Positions 61,690 through 64,000 of a DNA stretch of 64,000 bases are shown piece after piece. The DNA is from Hypericum androsaemum. Lineage: Eukaryota > Streptophyta > Magnoliopsida > Malpighiales > Hypericaceae. The stretch is taken from NCBI GenBank assembly GCA_963995505.1, contig OZ023180.1, forward strand, positions 11,980,689-12,044,688. Direction: 5' to 3'. The stretch's first letter is position 1, and each line of letters starts with the position of its first letter. Made by a program: the position numbers and the translations under genes. Under the pieces are notes generated by a model. The model was not told the origin of the DNA. It made no database searches and saw only the letters and a list, made by a program, of their open reading frames with translations.

Positions 61690-62090
61690 TAGTTAGAACC
61701 TTTATTAATAAGGAAAATAAAAAGTAAAAGATGGGAAACATTACGCTCTTCTTCGTGGATCTGGTATTCCTGTATGGAGCACTATGGCAGTCATCATATC
61801 CATGCTCCAGCTCATTCAAGTCTGACCACAAATCAACCTCATCCGCCCACTTGTTCTTGGCTTTACGCACTAGTGAGCCCATGAACTTTAAAGAATCAGG
61901 AAGGTCACCGGTGTCAAAAAATGTCTTGATTCCATTTCCTTTGTGTTCTGGTATAGGTAAGGGACCCGTAAGAGGCAAGGAAGAAGCCAGTCCTAAAACA
62001 GATGGGGAAGAACCCTGAAGTACCGGAGTTCTATTACCAAGGAAACCCGACTTCAAATCCTTAGAACCCGAAGACTTCATGCTCTAAGCC
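61690..62090 (-). pseudogene. LINE ORF1 C-terminal part
   Basis: The frame 61658-62080 reads MKSSGSKDLKSGFLGNRTPV and SVLGLASSLPLTGPLPIPEH, then KNKWADEVDLWSDLNELEHG, and near its end runs into the untranslated 3' tail. Low-complexity Ser/Pro/Leu sequence before a short acidic stretch is usual for the end of plant LINE ORF1. Confidence 0.5.
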
Positions 62091-62950
62091 TTTATAGGCA
62101 GCACACCTCCTACAGCAACATAGGATGCCCTCCTGACCTCACGCAAAACCTCGTCACCAGTAGGACTCCCACCAACTGTATCTGAACTAGTAGAAACCAA
62201 TCCCACCATAATGCTAGTAGAACGAGACCACTCATGACTCGAACTTGGATAGCGGGGTCTAAAAAATCCTCTTTGTTCATGGAGAAAATCAAATTGCCGG
62301 TCCCATCACCAAACAATTCTTCCAAACCAAAAGAAGACTCCACGATCATACCAGAAGTGAAAATTTGTCACTGCTCGAAAACACTTCTGAATTCACACCT
62401 ACATCAACACCACTCTCCTTCTCAATCGTACCCATAAGGGAACAATTAGCGACCACCAGTTCAAGTGGGCAGCAAGTATTCTTGGCCACCTTCATCAACC
62501 TATTCCTGTGCACCAGCCAATTGGTCAACAAACAGAAGAGCTACCACCATCTCAGCAATGTTAGGAACACTCAGAATTTGATCTGCCGTCTTATCATAAA
62601 CATGTTCCAACTAATCCTTTCCAAAGGTAGTAACAACCAAAGAAATAGTTGCATCTGAGGCCACTTCCAATATTGCAATCCATCCCTTGCACCTCAGCAT
62701 TATTAGAAACAATAGGAACCAAAGCTAAAGAGGTCTCTTCTGCATGATGGTCCTTCTCAATAATCCTTGCAATCATCAACTTTGGATTAACATCCAGTTC
62801 AGGCTATGACAAAAAAGGGATCATGGCAAGAGAAGCCCCTTCTACTGCATCACAAGGCATAATAACACCACCCTCCTCACGAAGCACATCAAATGCGTTG
62901 GAAGTAGGGACAATCCCCGCCTCAATTACCTCACTCATAAAACTAGAAGT
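62091..62950 (-). pseudogene. LINE ORF1 middle part, broken
   Basis: Short frames in the sense direction (62110-62349, 62594-62779 and others) are divided by stops. An RIIEKDHHAEETSLALVPIV stretch is visible. No domain expected here. The plus-strand frames are shadows. Confidence 0.45.
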
Positions 62951-63265
62951 CTATTCCAACATGTCTGCCTCCTTGAAAATATGTAACTTAGAGGAAGTAG
63001 AAGCTTGACTTAAAATATTATCATAATTCTGCTTCCAAACCCTCCTGTCTTTATGCATAACTCTCTTGCCACGAGTAATTTCACATCTTTTTTGGTCACC
63101 AACATCATCATGCGGATGTAGCTTGTGGCATTTTTCTTGCGAATGTACAATGGTCCTGCAGTGAGTACATAAACTAGGCAAATTCTCAAAGATCAAGCTC
63201 ACCAGCCAACTAATATTGGCCAACTCAAACAAAGCTTTGTCACAAGGAGGTTGAGACACATCCAC
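62951..63265 (-). pseudogene. LINE ORF1 zinc knuckle region
   Basis: The frame has FENLPSLCTHCRTIVHSQEK followed by CHKL: a CCHC knuckle (C-x2-C-x4-H-x4-C) after the LP-x-L-C lead typical of the zinc-binding part of plant LINE ORF1. Just upstream, in the same direction, VLVDVDVSQPPCDKALFELA matches the block that precedes the knuckle. It would have bound element RNA. Confidence 0.8.
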
Positions 63266-63790
63266 ATCAACCAGAACTCATACCGAGGCCCCATTAAATC
63301 TGTTGAGCACAGCAGAGTCCATATGAATGGGATCACCCGCTGTCGCAGCCAAATCAAACACAATATCCTATGCGATATGTTCCATACTAAGTCCCTCGAG
63401 CCTGACCCAACATGGCTTTGAGACTTTAGGCATCACCAATGTACCAATAATCGCTCGTTTGCCAAAGTTCGCACATATTACAGAGCATTCTTCATTCAAA
63501 ACCACAGTAGACATGTCATCTTTAATGATGGGTTTTATGAACGAACCCAGTCTGCATAGGACTTTGCACCGTCTTCTGCTAGACCCTTCTTTGACCGGTG
63601 AAGTGCAACCATGTTGTTCCGATCATCCTGGACAGTCTCAATCAAAGCATCAGACGGTCGTGCATCCTCTGCCAAAGATCCTTCAACCGGGGCATCGGTA
63701 ATGACCTCATCCCCGTCGGGAAGCGAAGGCAAAGAAAAAAGTCTGAACCGAATCACTAGGCATAACCTGCAAGTTGGAAAACACAATAGA
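63266..63790 (-). pseudogene. LINE ORF1 DUF4283 remnant
   Basis: The minus strand shows KSYADWVRS at about 63540, then EECSVICANFGKRAIIGTLV, a jump, CWVRLEGLSMEHIA, a stop, and FDLAATAGDPIHMDSAVLNR. Compared with the ORF1 at 1242-1940, the middle of DUF4283 (the Trp-rich part) is missing here, so an internal deletion has occurred. The frame 63535-63786 is its N-terminal part. Confidence 0.65.
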
Positions 63791-64000
63791 ACACATCATA
63801 GCCTCCAAACATAAGGACCAATACTACAATAGACCAGGTTGCAACTAAGGGACCCCGGTGAGGCTCGCTTGTGGAGACCATTCTGACAACCCCAGGTTAG
63901 CCTCTGCAGTAGAGGATGGCATAGGACACAACGATGCGGCCCGGGAGACTGCCATAAGTAGCGCCAAAGGATGCAAGGCAACCCTATCCGCAGGGCGAAA

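Larger units (their letters stand above)
61682..64000 (-). mobile_element. LINE reduced to ORF1 and 3' tail
   Basis: On the minus strand ORF1-type coding (DUF4283 remnant and CCHC knuckle, 63786-62950, then a broken C-terminal part to 61740) is followed at once by TTATTAATAAAGG, then the A tail (TTTTTTTTTAG on the plus strand, 61682-61691). ORF2 (endonuclease and RT) is missing, as in the LINE at 1180-2148. The 5' end is at or beyond the right edge. Several stops and frameshifts. Confidence 0.75.

Noticed and set aside
1..64000. rRNA, tRNA, snRNA, snoRNA or microRNA genes
   Set aside because: No cloverleaf with intact A and B boxes outside SINEs and no rRNA core sequence was seen; precursors with weak sequence signals cannot be excluded without a structure scan.

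Overview
This window looks like nuclear DNA of a flowering plant, from a transposon-rich intergenic region. Evidence: Ty3/gypsy and tRNA-Met-primed LTR retrotransposons, plant L1-type LINEs with DUF4283 ORF1 and RNase H, tRNA-derived SINEs, many Mutator-like (MULE) terminal inverted repeat elements with 9-10 bp target duplications, and fragments of plant genes (ERF/DREB factor, glycine-rich RNA-binding protein, LRK10L-type kinase, RPT6, PPR, NDUFAF7, neprosin). I could not place it further than angiosperm. I found no intact host gene; nearly every recognisable reading frame is a transposon protein or a broken gene copy.

Layout. 1-2.15 kb: two LINE fragments in opposite orientation. 2.5-5.8 kb: a 760-bp MULE, two direct copies of a transposon end, a PPR-like scrap and an unidentified ORF. 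6.4-22.97 kb: a nest. A minus-strand gypsy element (gag at 20 kb, 5' LTR 21836-22971, pol C-terminus at 7 kb) is split by a plus-strand Athila-like element (7305-18085), which is itself split by a Pack-MULE carrying an ERF fragment (15795-16571). 22.97-24.74 kb: neprosin-family pseudogene A, followed by a Pack-MULE with an RNA-binding-protein fragment. 26.88-37.78 kb: a tandem segmental duplication of about 5 kb, in which each unit carries private later insertions. 37.84-48.92 kb: neprosin pseudogene B, whose exons can be followed through a minisatellite-bearing element with an RPT6 fragment, a 1.5-kb solo LTR with perfect TSD, a 585-bp insertion of unknown class, a Pack-MULE with a kinase fragment and a 300-bp MITE. 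49.1 kb: a SINE with 19-bp TSD. 49.47-56.10 kb: an LTR retrotransposon with TSD GTCTA that contains a second LTR retrotransposon (52006-55802); the inner one carries a fused PPR-NDUFAF7 reading frame in its own sense orientation. 56.6-61 kb: further array-bearing elements and a 243-bp tandem duplication. 61.68-64 kb: a LINE reduced to ORF1 plus 3' tail.

How it fits together. Paralogous segments (neprosin A and B with their 3' flanks, and the two tandem units) act as empty-site controls for one another, so several insertions can be bounded to the base and ordered in time. The strongest theme is repeated capture of host gene fragments by at least three transposon types: MULEs, array-bearing TIR elements and an LTR retrotransposon. 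All identifications come from reading the sequence; no database search was possible.
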